From: Magnolia sinica
Taxonomy: Eukaryota; Streptophyta; Magnoliopsida; Magnoliales; Magnoliaceae
DNA length: 64,000 bases
Assembly: GCF_029962835.1 (NCBI RefSeq)
Contig: NC_080574.1
Location: 41,346,501-41,410,500, forward strand
Direction of reading: 5' to 3'
Shown here: positions 1 to 12,040 of the stretch, piece by piece
Layout of the letters: every line of letters begins with the position of its first letter
Numbering within the stretch: the first letter of the stretch is position 1
The notes under the pieces: model-generated
Seen by the model: the letters and a program-made list of their open reading frames with translations, nothing else
The model's database searches: none
Told to the model about the DNA's origin: nothing
Made by a program: the position numbers and the translations under genes

Positions 1-480
1 TGTGTGTGCATTGGTTTTGATGTCTCCCATCTGTCCCCTTTTTTCTTAGTTTCCCAATTGTTAACTTGGTTATTCCACATCAACTCTGGCAAACTGTATG
101 TTGAGGATGTTGGGATAAGATGGAGTAAGTGGATGGGAGAATGTACATGTTCTGCATATCTTTTTGTGCTAGTAAATGGATCTCCAAATTTTTTTTAGGG
201 GACACGAGACTTGTGTTGGGGAGATCTTTTATCTCCTTTCTTGTTTGCATTGGTGGTAGAGGCTTTGAGTTGAATGGAGGAAAGAGCAAGGGTTGGTCAA
301 TAGTTTCTTGGTGGAAAATGCTAATGTTCAGATTGCTCATCTTCAATTCACTGATGGCACGATCCTTTTTCTATGAGGCTGATCAAGTTCAAGTGGATAA
401 TCTTTGGAAAATACACTGTTTTGAGTTGGCCTTAGGTCATACAATAAACACATACAGAAACTTTGGGTATAAGGCTTAAT
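1..480 (+). pseudogene. LINE (L1-type) reverse transcriptase fragment, decayed
   Basis: Translation in shifting + frames gives pieces of a plant L1-type reverse transcriptase. About 129-190 reads like the strand upstream of the polymerase motif (FVLVNGSP followed by FF). About 198-270 reads GDLLSPFLFALVVEAL, the usual LINE 'RQGDPLSPFLF' motif. About 350-440 resembles the YADDT region downstream, with FYEADQVQVDNL. Frame changes and stops separate these pieces, the start lies outside the window, and the catalytic YADD is not intact. It is a dead 5'-truncated or internally cut copy. It appears unrelated in detail to the LINE at 27-63 kb, whose corresponding motif differs. Confidence 0.75.
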
Positions 481-587
481 GGGATCGATGTGTGTGTGTG
501 TTTTTTTTTTTTTAAAGAATATTTCACAATTTCAAAAAAAAATTGATTGGATGCTGTGGATAAAATACACGTAATGGAATTTCCCTG

Positions 588-809
588 ATAGTGCAAAATA
601 GGTGAAGTTAAAGGCTGTGGTGGTATGGAGCCACTTCTATCTTTTCATCATTTACCGTCATCGGAACTTCATCATCTGTGTGCTAATTGCTGATTCCATT
701 TTGTTAGGTGTTGCTGATCCTGCTTTGGAATGTTAGGTTTATCCTCCCACTAGGCACTGTTACCATGAGTAAACCACCACAGCCTTTAACTTCACCTATT
801 TTGCACTAT
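588..809. repeat. Perfect 37-bp inverted repeat with 148-bp spacer (hairpin / foldback)
   Basis: Positions 588-624 are the exact reverse complement of 773-809. Both read through the block 'aggtgaagttaaaggctgtg' on opposite strands. No flanking target duplication is obvious. It could be a small foldback transposon, or a locus whose transcript folds into a long hairpin processed into small RNAs. Either role is inference. Confidence 0.85.
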
Positions 810-2945
810 TTATTGCCCTTTCCATCTCCTGACCTGTAATTCTGATCTCATAATGACAATATCTAGGTCGCTTAAATTTCCATATTTGAAATTTAATGTT
901 TTGTTACAACGGCGATCTCTAGGTAGCTTAAATTTCAAGCATTTCGTTCGGCCAGTTTGTTAAGGAGACGCCCATCCCTGTTACGCTATGCAGGCGTGAA
1001 TCAGTCTGTTATGAACACAATGGGTCGTATTGGCACCGTTATGGGGCCGATTCAGCTGTCACAGGCCAATACAGTAATAAATGGCCGATTTTGTTTTTTG
1101 TTTTTTTCCTCTCTCATTTTCTGCTCTTCATTTCAACCATGAAGTAACCTTAGAAGGTTTTAAACTAGACCTAGGACTATTTTTAGTTTGAAACACAATA
1201 TTTGAGTAGGATTCATTGAATCAAAATAGAGTAGACCATTTTGGGAAATATTGAAAGGTGTAGTTTGGCCCATCATCATCCTAGCCTTCCCCCAACTATT
1301 TGGATTCGTCTAATAGTCTGGCTATTGCTTAGGAGTAAGAACAATGTCCAAAAGATATAAGAATTAGACTAGAGGCCTTTTATGGAAGTATCGAATCATC
1401 ATCATACTGGAAATGTTGGATCTATCATCCATGCTCTAAAGGGCTCAGAACTGCAACAGTTCTCTACTGGCAGAATTGTATTGCTTTAAGCATTGTTTGT
1501 ATATGCTGTGCCTTTATATCTAGTAATGAGGAATATGGTTGCTCCAAAGAAGACCTCATGATTTAGGAACTGGCCTGTCTCAGGCATCATATCACCAACA
1601 AGTGCATCTTTCCAATCCCTTCTAAAACCCTGTTTCTTGCATCATGACACTCTTTTTCAAACCTTTCTTTCATAAACCTTCCAACCCTACAGTAACTGTA
1701 CCCAGTAACTATTGCTTGAAGGAAAATCAACTATGTCATTGGCGTCGGGTGCATAACATTACCAGGGCATTTAGATCTTTGTAAGTGGTTGAAGGTAATC
1801 AGCCTTTCATTTCTACTAAAGCAGTAGCATTTTGGCCATTTCCTTATACACGCAGCCATGCATGTATACAAATATGCATGCAAGTATGCAAGTGTGTGTA
1901 TGAGCCAAGCTTTTGTATTGTGTCATATTGCCATTGTGACAGCTTTTGTATAAGGAAGAGTCACTCTCTGAAGTGTTATGTGACAGAAAACAACTGTTAA
2001 GTAACCGCCTTTAAAAAAAATAGCTGTCATATTACTAAATAACTGCTGTTATCTACGCAGGAGCAGAAGGGCTTTACCACAAAATGTGACATTTTTTAGT
2101 GCCCATTTCTTCAGGTGGTTTTGAAATTGACGTTTTGTTGGGTTTTTCCAAATGGGCCACAAAACCCTCATTTCTATTTGAAATGAGGTTTATGTTTATG
2201 AACCGCCATTTTGTTGGTGTGTCCAAACGGCCCTCATGTAATGGAAGATAATGTTGTTTTCAGGTAAAGCAGCAGTTATTCTCTTGTGTGGCTTGACAAT
2301 TTCCATTTTCCTTTTTCCTGTTTTGGTTTCATGATGGCAATTGCCATTGCATAAGTAGTGCCAGTCCACTTATATGGGAATAGGTATACGACTCTCGATT
2401 TCTAAATCTTAGGATACAATTACATATATTGGTATCCGATTTGCAAGATGCCTTTTATACTTGAGTGTTTGTTACTTAAAAACATTTGAACCCTAATATT
2501 GGAATTTAGTTTTATTAAACAAGGTACTGTTTTTCAGTTTTTGTAGCATGCAAAATATAGTGCAATTATTTCAGTTTTTGTAGATGATGGAAGCCAAGCG
2601 AAGGAGAACAACTACATTTATGTAAGTACATATTTGTAGTATTATAAGTCTTAAGCTCCATTTGGTCATCACATCAATCTTTATGAATATAATTTTTTAT
2701 CAAACCAAATGGATCTTAAGCCCCTTTTTTAACTCCGCCAATGCAACTACTTGCATTGCCGGTCCCAAGCCCAGGTAAAGGAGAAGGGAGAAAGGCTTGA
2801 TTGGGTTACATTATGGGCATGTTATAGTGCATTTCAAGGTAATGGCATTGCTCCTTGCTATGTAATTCTTCATTGGTAGATTTTTTATTTATTTATTTTT
2901 ATTTTTTAAGATTGTTGTTTCTTAGATGTAAACCCTTTGCTTCCT
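810..2945. other. Non-coding stretch, no recognised gene
   Basis: I find no convincing gene here. There are scattered short open frames and A/T-rich sequence. About 905-1090 has a GC-richer block that looks like part of an unclassified dispersed repeat, but I could not assign a family. Confidence 0.5.
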
Positions 2946-2948
2946 TTG

Positions 2949-3260
2949 TCACGAGAACAGGATTTCGCACTGGATGATCCCTTCATTTTGTCTTGTTGTC
3001 CTTGGCTTTTCCACTGAATTTTTGTGGCAAGATAAGACATCTTCTATTGTTTTGGTTCTTTCAGCTGATTGTTCAACACAAGTTGACAGTAAGCGTGGTA
3101 TTTCCTTGATATAGGAATGCATGTGAACAAGGTTCTCTACACTTTCAGTTACACATGTGTCACCGCTGGTGCAGCTGGCATTCTCTTTGCTGGAACTTAT
3201 GTGCTGGTTAGACCACCCTCCCTCTACCTTTTCTTTTTCTTTTTTTACTTTATCATCCAA
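2949..3260 (-). pseudogene. Unidentified open frame, possible captured exon
   Basis: This minus-strand frame of about 103 codons has an ordinary, polar, protein-like composition, for example VHMHSYIKEIPRLL followed by TKTIEDVLSCHKNS. That is unlike the low-complexity frames around it. I do not recognise the family. It lies upstream of the kinase and TFIIS-like exons that end at the CACTA terminus, so it could be another host-gene piece carried by the same element. It could equally be a chance open frame. Confidence 0.25.
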
Positions 3261-3310
3261 CCAGATTGGAATGGCAGGTGATGTTTGTACCTCAATTGTA
3301 GTTCAAATCT

Positions 3311-3313
<3 letters not shown>

Positions 3314-3356
<43 letters not shown>

Positions 3357-3731
3357 GGAAGCGCTCACCTGCGAACCAGTTCGTACGTACTACATATGAA
3401 CTTTTTTGAGAACCCATCATACGTGATGTGGATCCAAAATCTGAACTGTTCATGTGAAGCATCACCTCGTGAAACCCCCCAGGACCAAGTTTTACTTTGA
3501 TCTAAAACTTTGATGGGCCATGAAAAATGAAAACAGTTTCCTCCCTTGATTTGCATTTCTCTTTGCTATGGCCCACCAGAATTTTAGATCAGGGTAAAAA
3601 TTTGTCACATGGGGTTTCATGGGATTCCGCATCACATGGACCGTTCAGATTAGACACCCATGACACGTGTGCAAAGGTGCGCACGTGCGTAGGTGCGCAG
3701 GGGAGCATGATTCTATATATATATATATATA
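3314..3731. mobile_element. Small non-autonomous element bordered by (TA)n(CA)n and (TA)n, copy A
   Basis: The body (about 3358-3712) matches the copy at 7290-7630 nearly base for base ('cccatcatacgtgatgtgga' near its start, 'aggtgcgcaggggagcatga' at its end). The left border is a TA/CA microsatellite (3314-3356) and the right border a TA microsatellite (about 3713-3731). No coding capacity is seen. Confidence 0.7.
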
Positions 3732-4030
3732 AAACTTCACCCAATAAAAAAAAAAAAATCCATTTTCGTAGGAATGAGCACTATTTGTTTCGTAATAGAA
3801 CTGAATGAACACTATTTGTTTGGCACTAGAACTGAATAAACATCTATGTGATAATAGAACCTGCCCAACATATGAATCCAAGATTTGATGAATGAAAATT
3901 CTGGCAGATCCTAACAAAAAGTGGGCCACGCCATAGGAAATAATGTTTGCAATGTTAGGTAATGCTCAAAAAGATCCAAAATCATATGAAGCCCATTTGA
4001 TGATTTGATTGACCAAATATTTTTGTTCAA

Positions 4031-4150
4031 GTGATCACCATGGCGGGGTCATTTGTTAGTGATGTTACTATGCAGGACCTTGAAGAACAATCAGTTAAGA
4101 GGTCGATCCCTTTTAACCCTTTCACATATGCCAAATCTCAAAACTCTGTA
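4031..4150 (+). pseudogene. Possible isolated exon, unidentified
   Basis: About 40 codons (MAGSFVSDVTMQDLEEQ and onward, then FNPFTYAKSQNS) run from an ATG near 4040 to a potential donor 'gtaagg' at 4150. The sequence is protein-like but I do not recognise it. It lies 1.4 kb upstream of the kinase fragment and may belong to the same series of captured pieces. It could also be chance. Confidence 0.25.
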
Positions 4151-5533
4151 AGGTTTCTATCACTTGTATTTGAGTTGCTTATTCTATTTTGTGGTTTATG
4201 CTTTTTAATATCTACTTGAAGTGTATACTTTAATATGGTTGAATTGCATCTTAGACCAGAGGTGTATGGTGCCAGCATATTATGGTTCATGGCTCAATTC
4301 TGTTGAATTTCTACATCATCATGTCTTCTTGTGCATGAGTGGGTATGTTTAAACATTACATCACACAGTTACAGAGTGTGGGATATGCTCGCATGGTTTA
4401 CATGCTTGGCACGTTAATGTAGCTGGTCCATATATGTATGCAGTGATATCCGCACCATTTTCCATTCTTCTTTTGCTTAGATTCAATTTTCTTCTCTTCT
4501 TGTAGCAGCAATGCAATATCCTGCCTTGGAGGACAATCTACCTTAAATAGGCAGAGAGTGTACAAAACCATATGGGAAGATCTCCAAGCAGGCAGACTTC
4601 TTCCCTATTCTTTTTTTATTAGCTGAACCTGGAAAAACACTTACTGAATATTTTTAGCCTACTAGACAAAATGGAATTGAAACATTGAAAAAAAAAATTC
4701 ATTACGAGTAACCTTCATACATTTCTTAAGAAAAACCTTCTTAAGAAATAGATAAAACTTCTACATCTAGCTCATACTGTTTTTGCACTCTCTTCAAGTT
4801 TCCCCACATCTATTGGGACAATATTGCTTAGAGTAGAAAAATCGTGTGGCCTGTTTTTCTTGTTGGTTTTGATACAAAATTTCTTTCAGCCTTGAAAATT
4901 TAGCATATTGAGTGCATGTGGTGTGGCATACATAAGTGCATTGGCATCTATTGTTAAATGGTGAATGCATTGGCTTGGATTAGCTCTTCCTTGCAGAGCT
5001 GATGACCTAAAGAAACCCTGCCTTTTGTTTAATAAATGCCATTTCCTGTATGAGTAGAAACTGCAAACAATCTCTACTGCCACAGATCCATCCTGATTTT
5101 TTTTTTTAATTTTTATTTTGTTGCAAAGAAACATTAGTGGGCCTGGATTTCTTAGTTGGTGGGTTGGATGATAGTTAGCAAACAAGGAAACTGCAATTCA
5201 TTAGCCAAACGAGCCCTACAAAATGTTGGTCAGGGTTCCTCAAAACACTACACTGCGTTGGCTGGCAGAGTTATGGTCATTGACCAGTTTGCAGTGGTCC
5301 ATGCATTGGACTTCTGTTGCAAGACTCAGATTCTTCCCATGGATATATATATATTTTAAATCTTGGGGAGGGATAAGCCTGAAGAATCCACTGTTTTCTT
5401 TTTTCAGCTTGTTTTGTTTACTGAAATGGTCCTCTGCATTTTTTAAAGCAGGTGAAGGATTGGGTGTTATTGAGAAAAAAAAGGTGATTCTGCAACGTAC
5501 TGGAACTAGATCTGTTTGGTTCCCCATTTGCAG

Positions 5534-5822
5534 CAAATGGCATCAGCTAGTGTGGTGCCTGCGACTGGATTGAGAAACACAAGTGGAAATGCTATCAGCA
5601 TGGATAGGTTGCCTTAAGAAATGAATGATATGAAGATAAGGGATGACAAGGTAGGTTTTAATATAATCTTATCTCTGCTTGCTTGATAGCATATTAGCCT
5701 TCTCTATGAAATGTGAATTTTTCTTCTAGGAAATGGAAACTGCTGTAGTCGATGGAAATGGCACAGAGACGGGTCATATAATCGTGACAACTATTGGGGG
5801 TAGAAATGGCCAACCAAAGCAG
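5534..5822 (+). pseudogene. GSK3/Shaggy-like protein kinase, N-terminal exons only
   Basis: Two exons with proper splice borders encode the N-terminus of a plant Shaggy-related (GSK3-type) serine/threonine kinase, a regulator in brassinosteroid and other signalling. Exon one (5534-5650, acceptor cag, donor gtagg) starts at ATG 5537 and ends EMNDMKIRDDK. Exon two (5730-5822, acceptor tag, donor gtaat) reads [16 protein letters not shown] then [15 protein letters not shown], a near-invariant stretch of the plant family. The next exon, with the glycine loop and catalytic domain, is absent. An in-frame TAA at 5615-5617 sits where the family has an acidic residue. The piece therefore cannot make a kinase. 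It lies about 0.7 kb from a CACTA terminus and looks like a captured gene fragment. Confidence 0.92.
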
Positions 5823-6072
5823 GTAATCACTACACGAATTCTAAAATAATCAGTGCTTGGTTTTTCATCTTGGAATGTGACATACCTTGTTGTTCACTAA
5901 ACTCGTTGCTCACCTCACCTTATCCCTTGCTTTCAGAATTATTTGGTATTAGTTAGCAATTAACATTAATATTTTTTAGCCAACTCATCAAATTGAAGAT
6001 ATGTATTTCAGAAACAGCAGATGATGAGAGTATTAGCGTGTTGGAGGTACCTAGCAGGTGCATGAAGGCAAT

Positions 6073-6504
6073 ATGACGTTAGAAGATTTCCTCACCCCAA
6101 CTGAGATGAAAGATGGACTCACAAACCTTGCTAGAGTTGAAGAGCTGGTTGCTGTTATGCAGAAGCAGAGAGAAAATATTACGAAGAGTGTAGGTAATGC
6201 ATCCAGACAATGGTCAATTGTAGCAAGTACCTTATCAGCAACAGAGAAGAATAGTTGCCTTAATCATTTTCTTCAGTTAGACGGGCATACGTTTCTCAAC
6301 CAATGGCTCCAGGAAGCTCAAAAGTGTAGTGGTGGCACAAGTGACAGTTCTGTGGAAGAATCAATCAGTGCAGTGCTAGGAGCACTTGAGAAGCTGCCTC
6401 TAGATGAGAGCTTAACTGCTTCAGGAATTGTGGAAACTGTCAAACATCTCCTTCGCAACAGGAGCTTGAAAGTCCAGGAGAGGGCAAAAACTTTGTTTCA
6501 TGGA
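6073..6504 (+). pseudogene. TFIIS N-terminal-domain-like protein, 5' exon fragment
   Basis: From ATG 6073 an uninterrupted frame of 144 codons begins MTLEDFLTPTEMKDGL and continues to SLKVQERAKTLFHGW. The last motif is the hallmark end of the TFIIS N-terminal (LW) helical bundle, a domain that binds partner proteins in transcription elongation. The whole domain seems present, with LDGHTFLNQWLQEA in the middle. A potential acceptor lies at 6010-6011. Homology stops at about 6504, exactly where CACTA terminal sequence begins, so the remainder of the gene is missing. I assign it to the plant TFIIS-domain nuclear proteins by motif only and do not name a gene. A spliced chimeric transcript with the kinase exons just upstream is conceivable. 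Confidence 0.7.
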
Positions 6505-6953
6505 TGGATTTGTTTTTATTTATTTATTTATATTCAAGACCATTTTCAATTTATTGTAATAAATATTATATATATTTTTTTATTGTCTAGTAATATAAAT
6601 TTTGTTTAATATTCAGTTTTATTTGTATTGCATCATTTTTATGTTTCAAATATTTAAAAAATACAGGTTTCGATTGAATTATATATAATAAAAAAAATTA
6701 CTGGCACGCTAGGGCCTCTCAAATCCATGCAAAGGCTTTTATAGGCACGGTAAAAGTGTCCAGAAACCACTTTTAGCGGCGCTCATGTGCATCGAATAAA
6801 ACTGCAATTGCCGGCGCTCAGACAAGCGCGGGTAAAACAAACCTAGCGCCGGCAATACTTTCCCGACATAGCCGTATAGCGGCACTTGACTAGCGTTGCT
6901 ACTACAGTTGCCGGCGCTTTTGAGTGCCGGTAAAAGTTCCCTTTGTTGTAGTA
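6503..6953 (+). mobile_element. CACTA-type transposon terminus (element 1, right end)
   Basis: The last bases read ...ctttgttgtagta, a one-base-degenerate CACTA inverted end. Within it are repeated 'gccggcgct' subterminal motifs (about 6768-6930). The whole 450 bp aligns in inverse orientation with 9079-9533, including the A/T-rich inner part, so both are the same end of one CACTA family. The opposite end of this element is not recognised and may lie outside the window. Host-gene exons abut its inner border. Confidence 0.75.
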
Positions 6954-6956
6954 AGA

Positions 6957-6957
6957 A

Positions 6958-6986
<29 letters not shown>
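6957..6986. repeat. (GT)n microsatellite
   Basis: About 15 GT units lie directly after the CACTA end and before the truncated small-element copy B. Confidence 0.95.
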
Positions 6987-6989
<3 letters not shown>

Positions 6990-7236
6990 AAATGCCCAAT
7001 TGTGCACCGTACTTGTGAGTTTTTCATGAGAACTTTTTGAGATCTCATTACACGTGACGTGAGTCTAAAATCTGAACAGTTCATGTGATGCAACACCCCC
7101 ATGAAACCCCTAGGGCCCAACTTTTATACCGCTCCAAAACTTTGGCAGGCCATGGCAAAAGAAAACAGTTTCCTCCCTTAATTTGCATCTTTCTTTGCTA
7201 TGGTCCACTCGAGTTTTGCATTTGGTCTCGGGAGGT

Positions 7237-7240
<4 letters not shown>
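6990..7240. mobile_element. Microsatellite-bordered small element, truncated copy B
   Basis: The sequence resembles the first half of copies A and C ('cacgtgacgtgagtctaaaa', 'gtttcctcccttaatttgca'). It breaks at about 7235 next to the (CA)n tract of copy C. Confidence 0.6.
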
Positions 7241-7241
<1 letters not shown>

Positions 7242-7291
<50 letters not shown>

Positions 7292-7635
7292 AAACGCTCA
7301 CGTGCGAACTTTTTGGAGAACTTTTTGGAGAACCCATCATACGTGATGTGGATCCAAAATCTGAACCGTTCATGTGATTCAACACCTCCTGAAACCCCCC
7401 GACCCCAAGTTTTACTTTGATATGAAACTTTGGTGGGCCATGAAAAATGAAAACAGTTTTCTCCCTTGATTTGCATTTCTCTTTGCTATGGCCCACCAGA
7501 ATATTAGATCGGGGTGAAAATTTTCCACATGGGGTTTTATGGGATTCCGCATCACATGGACCGTTCAGATTAGACACCCATGGCACGTGTGTAAAGGTGC
7601 GCACGTGCGTAGGTGCGCAGGGGAGCATGACTCAC

Positions 7636-7706
<71 letters not shown>
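7242..7706. mobile_element. Microsatellite-bordered small element, copy C
   Basis: A (CA)n tract (7242-7289) precedes a 340-bp body homologous to copy A. The body ends 'aggggagcatga' at about 7630 and runs into (CT)n(TA)n (7631-7706). The 5' part carries a local duplication of 'gaactttttgga'. No coding capacity. Confidence 0.7.
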
Positions 7707-7711
<5 letters not shown>

Positions 7712-8570
7712 CTCATTTCACAAGATCTTGTAAGATACAACATTCCCTTGGTTGTATCTCTAAAACCAAGGGCCTAACTTTTACCCTGATCCAAAACTTT
7801 CACCCTTATATGCTAAATAGGTCAATGGGTCATGCACCTTAGCAATTGAAATCGAATGGACCACAAGAAACGGCTTCATCTAGTACTTTACCCCTCGAAT
7901 TTCAACTATCAAATCCTCTTGTGCTTTAGTGTTCATTTCAGGGCAATTAATATGATGTTTACAAACATCCATTGGTAATGTGTGGGCCCAGCACAGAGTC
8001 CACCTTAACATGTGGACAGTTAAAGTTGTCCCGTACATACCGAATATTTCTCTTGCCAACTCAGCCTACTTACGATAAAGAGACTTTGGGTAGGAGTAAT
8101 TCACGTAGATCATACATGCAAATCTTCTGAGGCTTTATTGCACCACCATGTTGCAAACCACCTGTCCATTTGGCAGGTCCCACCCTGGACAATACATTGC
8201 AAAAATCCCACTGAAGAGAGGTCCCCTTCATACATGCGTACGTACTTGTTGTACTATGGTATCCAGCATATAAGGATGTGCACAGATCTCCGTTACTTGA
8301 GATTGGGAAGTTGATTAGGCAGAAGGACCGGCTGTTATGGACCAGCCTCAAAGAAAGTTAACCTCTAATTTCATAGCTTCTTTCATTAAAACCATCTATG
8401 TTCTCCTATGTGGTTAATTGGGGATAATATTGCACTGATTGGATTGTCACATCAATGCCAAATTAGGATTGTCCACTCAAGAATGTTGGGGGGACTTGGC
8501 CAAGGTGTATCCCATGAATAGCCTAATAATAGTGTTTCATCCATTTTTGGTATTAATATTGCATTGATAA

Positions 8571-8880
8571 TAGCCTTTCATCCATTTTTTATAGCAACGG
8601 AAGTAAACATATGACAATCCCGACCCTTGTCACATTATAACCTCGAACCTTAACACATCAGAAAGTCAACCCTCATATCCTTGATAGTTGTCATATGTTC
8701 ACTTCCTTTAATATAGAAAAATGGATGAAAAGCTATCAAGGTCGAGGTTGTCATGTGTTAAGGGTCGAGGATGCGAGGGTGGATCGGGGTTGTCATATGT
8801 TAAGGGTCGGAGTTGTCATGTGTTAAGGGTTGGGGTGATCATGCGTTAAGGGTTAGAATTTGGTTTGAAAAATTGTTTAA
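8571..8880. repeat. Foldback repeat with 'gtcgaggttgtcatgtgttaa'-like minisatellite
   Basis: 8571-8621 and 8685-8740 are imperfect inverted copies ('aagtaaacatatgacaa' against 'ttgtcatatgttcactt'). They are followed by degenerate repeats of 'gggtcg(g)agttgtcatgtgttaa'. The same arms and a related minisatellite recur at 14.3-15.8 kb and 22.5-23.1 kb. Confidence 0.6.
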
Positions 8881-10279
8881 CTACTGATACAAAAATAATG
8901 ACAATGATAATTTGGTCTGAAAAACTTTTTAAGTCCTGCTAAAGGATTACCTTCAGAATAAGTTTATATTTAAATAACTTACAATGATTATTCATTTGAG
9001 ATAGATCTCTTTATAACAAGACAAGCTTGCTAGTAAATACTTAAATGGATGAAGGATGAAAGTAGTTTAAAGAAGCCCCACTATATGAAAAAGGATATTC
9101 AGCGGCGCTTTTGAGCGCTGCTGAATCCATAAAAGCGCCGGCGTTAGGTAAGAAAAGTTTCGGCGCTAGTACATTTTGCGGCGCTTGTCTGAGCGCTGGT
9201 GTATGTAATTTCTGACAGAAGCGCCGGAAGTTTATTCAAGCGCCGGTAAAAGAACTGTTTCGGAACACTTATTTTAACGGAAAAGCGCCAGTAAAAGTCT
9301 TTATATAGATTTAAAAGGCCCCAGCAGGCCAATAATAATTTTTTATTATATATAATTCAATTGAAACATGCATTTTTTTAATATTTGAAATATAAAAAAT
9401 GATGCAATATAATTGAAACTGAATATTAAACAAAATTTATATTACTTTACAATAAAAAAATATAATATTGATTACAATAAATTAAAAATGGTCTCAAATA
9501 AATAAATAAATAAAAACAAATCCTCTATATGGTCTACTCGTAGCACGAGTAGCATCAAAAGGCTAAAGTGCTTGTACGCTTAAATTCAGGCATAATTGAT
9601 TAAAATCCTGCACACAAGAAAAAAAAAGAGAGTAAAAAAGTAGCACTCAACAAATTGATGCATGGAAAATAATCAATCCTTTGATCCTATCCTTAAAAAG
9701 TCAAAAACTATCAGGCTTTTTTTTTACCAATTTACTTATACACATAAATTTTTGTTCGAATCAGCATGCTTAGAATGTGTCTGATGCAGATTGGTTTCTT
9801 CTCGTGTATTAGGTCGCGTTTGGATGCTCAATTAAATTGAATTATGATAATTTGATTCAATAAAGAGGTAAAAACCAAAGTGGGGCTAGCCCCATGGCAT
9901 TCATAGTGAGGACTTGGCCTCCAATTCGAAGTTATGATCCATTCATGTCTAGGTTTAAACACATGGAATCACATTTAAGGGTTCGGCCGTCACGATGGAT
10001 TGAAATGATCTACCACCATTTTCATCCTTTCTTCCATATAGATAATTATTGCTGCTAGATACTTAGATTGAATTGATCTGTCAATGGGCCCAACCTGGGA
10101 TTATTTTAGCCCCAGATTTTGAACTGTATAGGTCAGGCCGATTCTTTCTGCCTTGTTCGACTATAATGATTGCAATTCAATCTTATAATGCATCCAAACA
10201 CAACATTCTAAAACATAGGATTTAGAACTGAAGAAAGCATGGAAGCTTAAGTTGAAAATTCTTACAACAATGGACTCAC

Positions 10280-10757
10280 TTGGACATTGTGTTCCATCAC
10301 AACGCCAGGAATGATTTCTGATCCAAAGTCATTGGATGTCAGATACCTCCACCTTTTTTTTCTCTTTTCTTTTTTTCCTCTTACCTCTGGGATACCTCCA
10401 CCTGGAAAAGAAAATTGAAAGACATTGTATTCTTGATAAACAAACCCACAAAAAATCAGCAATTAGTGATCCTACATACCTGCACAAAGTCCATGTAATT
10501 CATTCGATAAAGATGGTCATCAGGCCAGATCAGTATATGCTCGATGTTCTTATTCCTGGCATCCTACATGAATCAATGGGGCTGCATCAGACGCCATCAG
10601 AAAACTGATTTGAGAAAGGATGGTGAATGAAATGCAATTTGCTTTGGCATGCTAAAGAATAAACCTCAAAGACCCATATGAATTGTCTCACAGCATCAGT
10701 TGTGCCTTGGAACCACTTCATTCCAGTTTCACCAGGTGTCTGGGTGGCCGCCAAGAC
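10280..10757 (-). pseudogene. ADP-glucose pyrophosphorylase large subunit, three-exon fragment
   Basis: On the minus strand three exons with splice borders match the glucose-1-phosphate adenylyltransferase (starch synthesis, plastid) large subunit. Exon 10757-10665 reads [18 protein letters not shown] then [13 protein letters not shown]. Exon 10563-10480 reads [16 protein letters not shown] then [12 protein letters not shown]. The third, about 10350-10280, reads SNDFGSEIIPGVVMEHNVQ. The family normally has SGDHLYRMDYM in the second exon, where W-P-D and N replace conserved residues. The third exon is not the family's next exon, so an internal part is missing. The upstream and downstream parts of the gene are absent. 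It is a non-functional captured piece inside CACTA element 2, antisense to the window. Confidence 0.85.
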
Positions 10758-12040
10758 CTGTTCATAGAGCAAGTTGAACTTTGAGTTAGAAGCAAAAAAA
10801 CAAACTGTTTCCTCGAAATTTATTGAAGAGTAATGTATGGGAATCACAATTTACACCCACCTTGGTTGATACCAGCACCCATTCTTTCTATGGTAATATG
10901 ATAGTGCAACTTTGTAATATGGTACATGGTTTAAATAAACAATTTTTTTTTTTTTTGTTACCCATATTTAATAGCATGTCATGTCAATAGACCAATTAGA
11001 TGGGATAAGGCATAGATGAAGATGATGGGGACTTAGTAGAGGATGGTGCCAGCCAATGCTAGGAGGTGATGTTAAAATTCATGAAGATTCGGTAACTAAA
11101 GTGAGACACAACCGATAACACATGAAACAGTGGGAATAGAGATGCGGATGTTGAAACTTTCCGAAGGCCCACCTTATGTTTATATGACATCTAAAACCGT
11201 TAATAAGTTGATTCCCATGCGGATGAAGGGAAACACTAATATCAGCAACTTCTACCTTCTGCATCAACTTGATGCAATCGGTTTACACCTCTTGGACCCT
11301 TCTGGACATACCAACAAATTCCCCATTGCTTTTTTTTTTTCTTTAGGTATAGTCATCCAAGCAAAACATATACAAACCTGCACCCCAAATTTACGGTGCC
11401 AAGTATTTTGTAGTCTGTTGGTACAAAACTCTTGTCTAGCAGACCACAATCATGGTCCCACAAAGAACTGATTTTTTTATTTTAGGATTTGATGAGGATC
11501 AATGTACACAATCCGGTAGGACAATACACACCCTTGTCTATGGCCAATGTTAGAGCATCCAAAACACAGGAAAATCTAAAGGAGAAGTCATTCCAGTTTG
11601 TCATCATCCAACCCTACGTACATTAGGCGGGATCCACCAGCCAATGATGAGTTGGGCCATGTTTTGGATGGTGGAGTTCAGGGATCCCCGAGTTAACGTG
11701 TACCCTGTTTTGGTCTAAAATGTTTGTTCCTATGGTTTTATATCTGGGTTTGCTTAACACATCTTACTTTGTACTAATGTCTGAGTGAATGAGATTTGAA
11801 GCTATGATAGATAAAAAATGGTTTAGATTGATTAGGTTTTAGATTTAGTGAAAAAAAAAAGACATTAGACTAGAGATTCAGCACCTAGGATCTCCAAATC
11901 ATGAAATTCTTCTCCTAGATGGGCCCCACACATCTTGTTCCGGGCTAAGCTCAACCTGCAAAGAACTGCAGTGGATTTGGCCTCTCTTTGAGAAAACCCA
12001 GCAAATGAGCCCCAAAAATTCAAAAACCTCCAAAGAGGCT

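Noticed and set aside
2582..2626. Possible bHLH exon (DDGSQAKENNYIY before a gtaagt donor).
   Set aside because: Only about 13 residues, the conserved basic region is absent, and the match rests on memory. Not enough to report as a gene.
7183..7842. Long open frames across the CA and CT microsatellites.
   Set aside because: Made of repeated TH, VC, SL and YI dipeptides and of the small-element sequence.
10587..10847. 86-codon minus-strand frame read as one protein.
   Set aside because: Only the middle 31 codons are an exon (AGPase); the rest runs into introns past clear splice sites.
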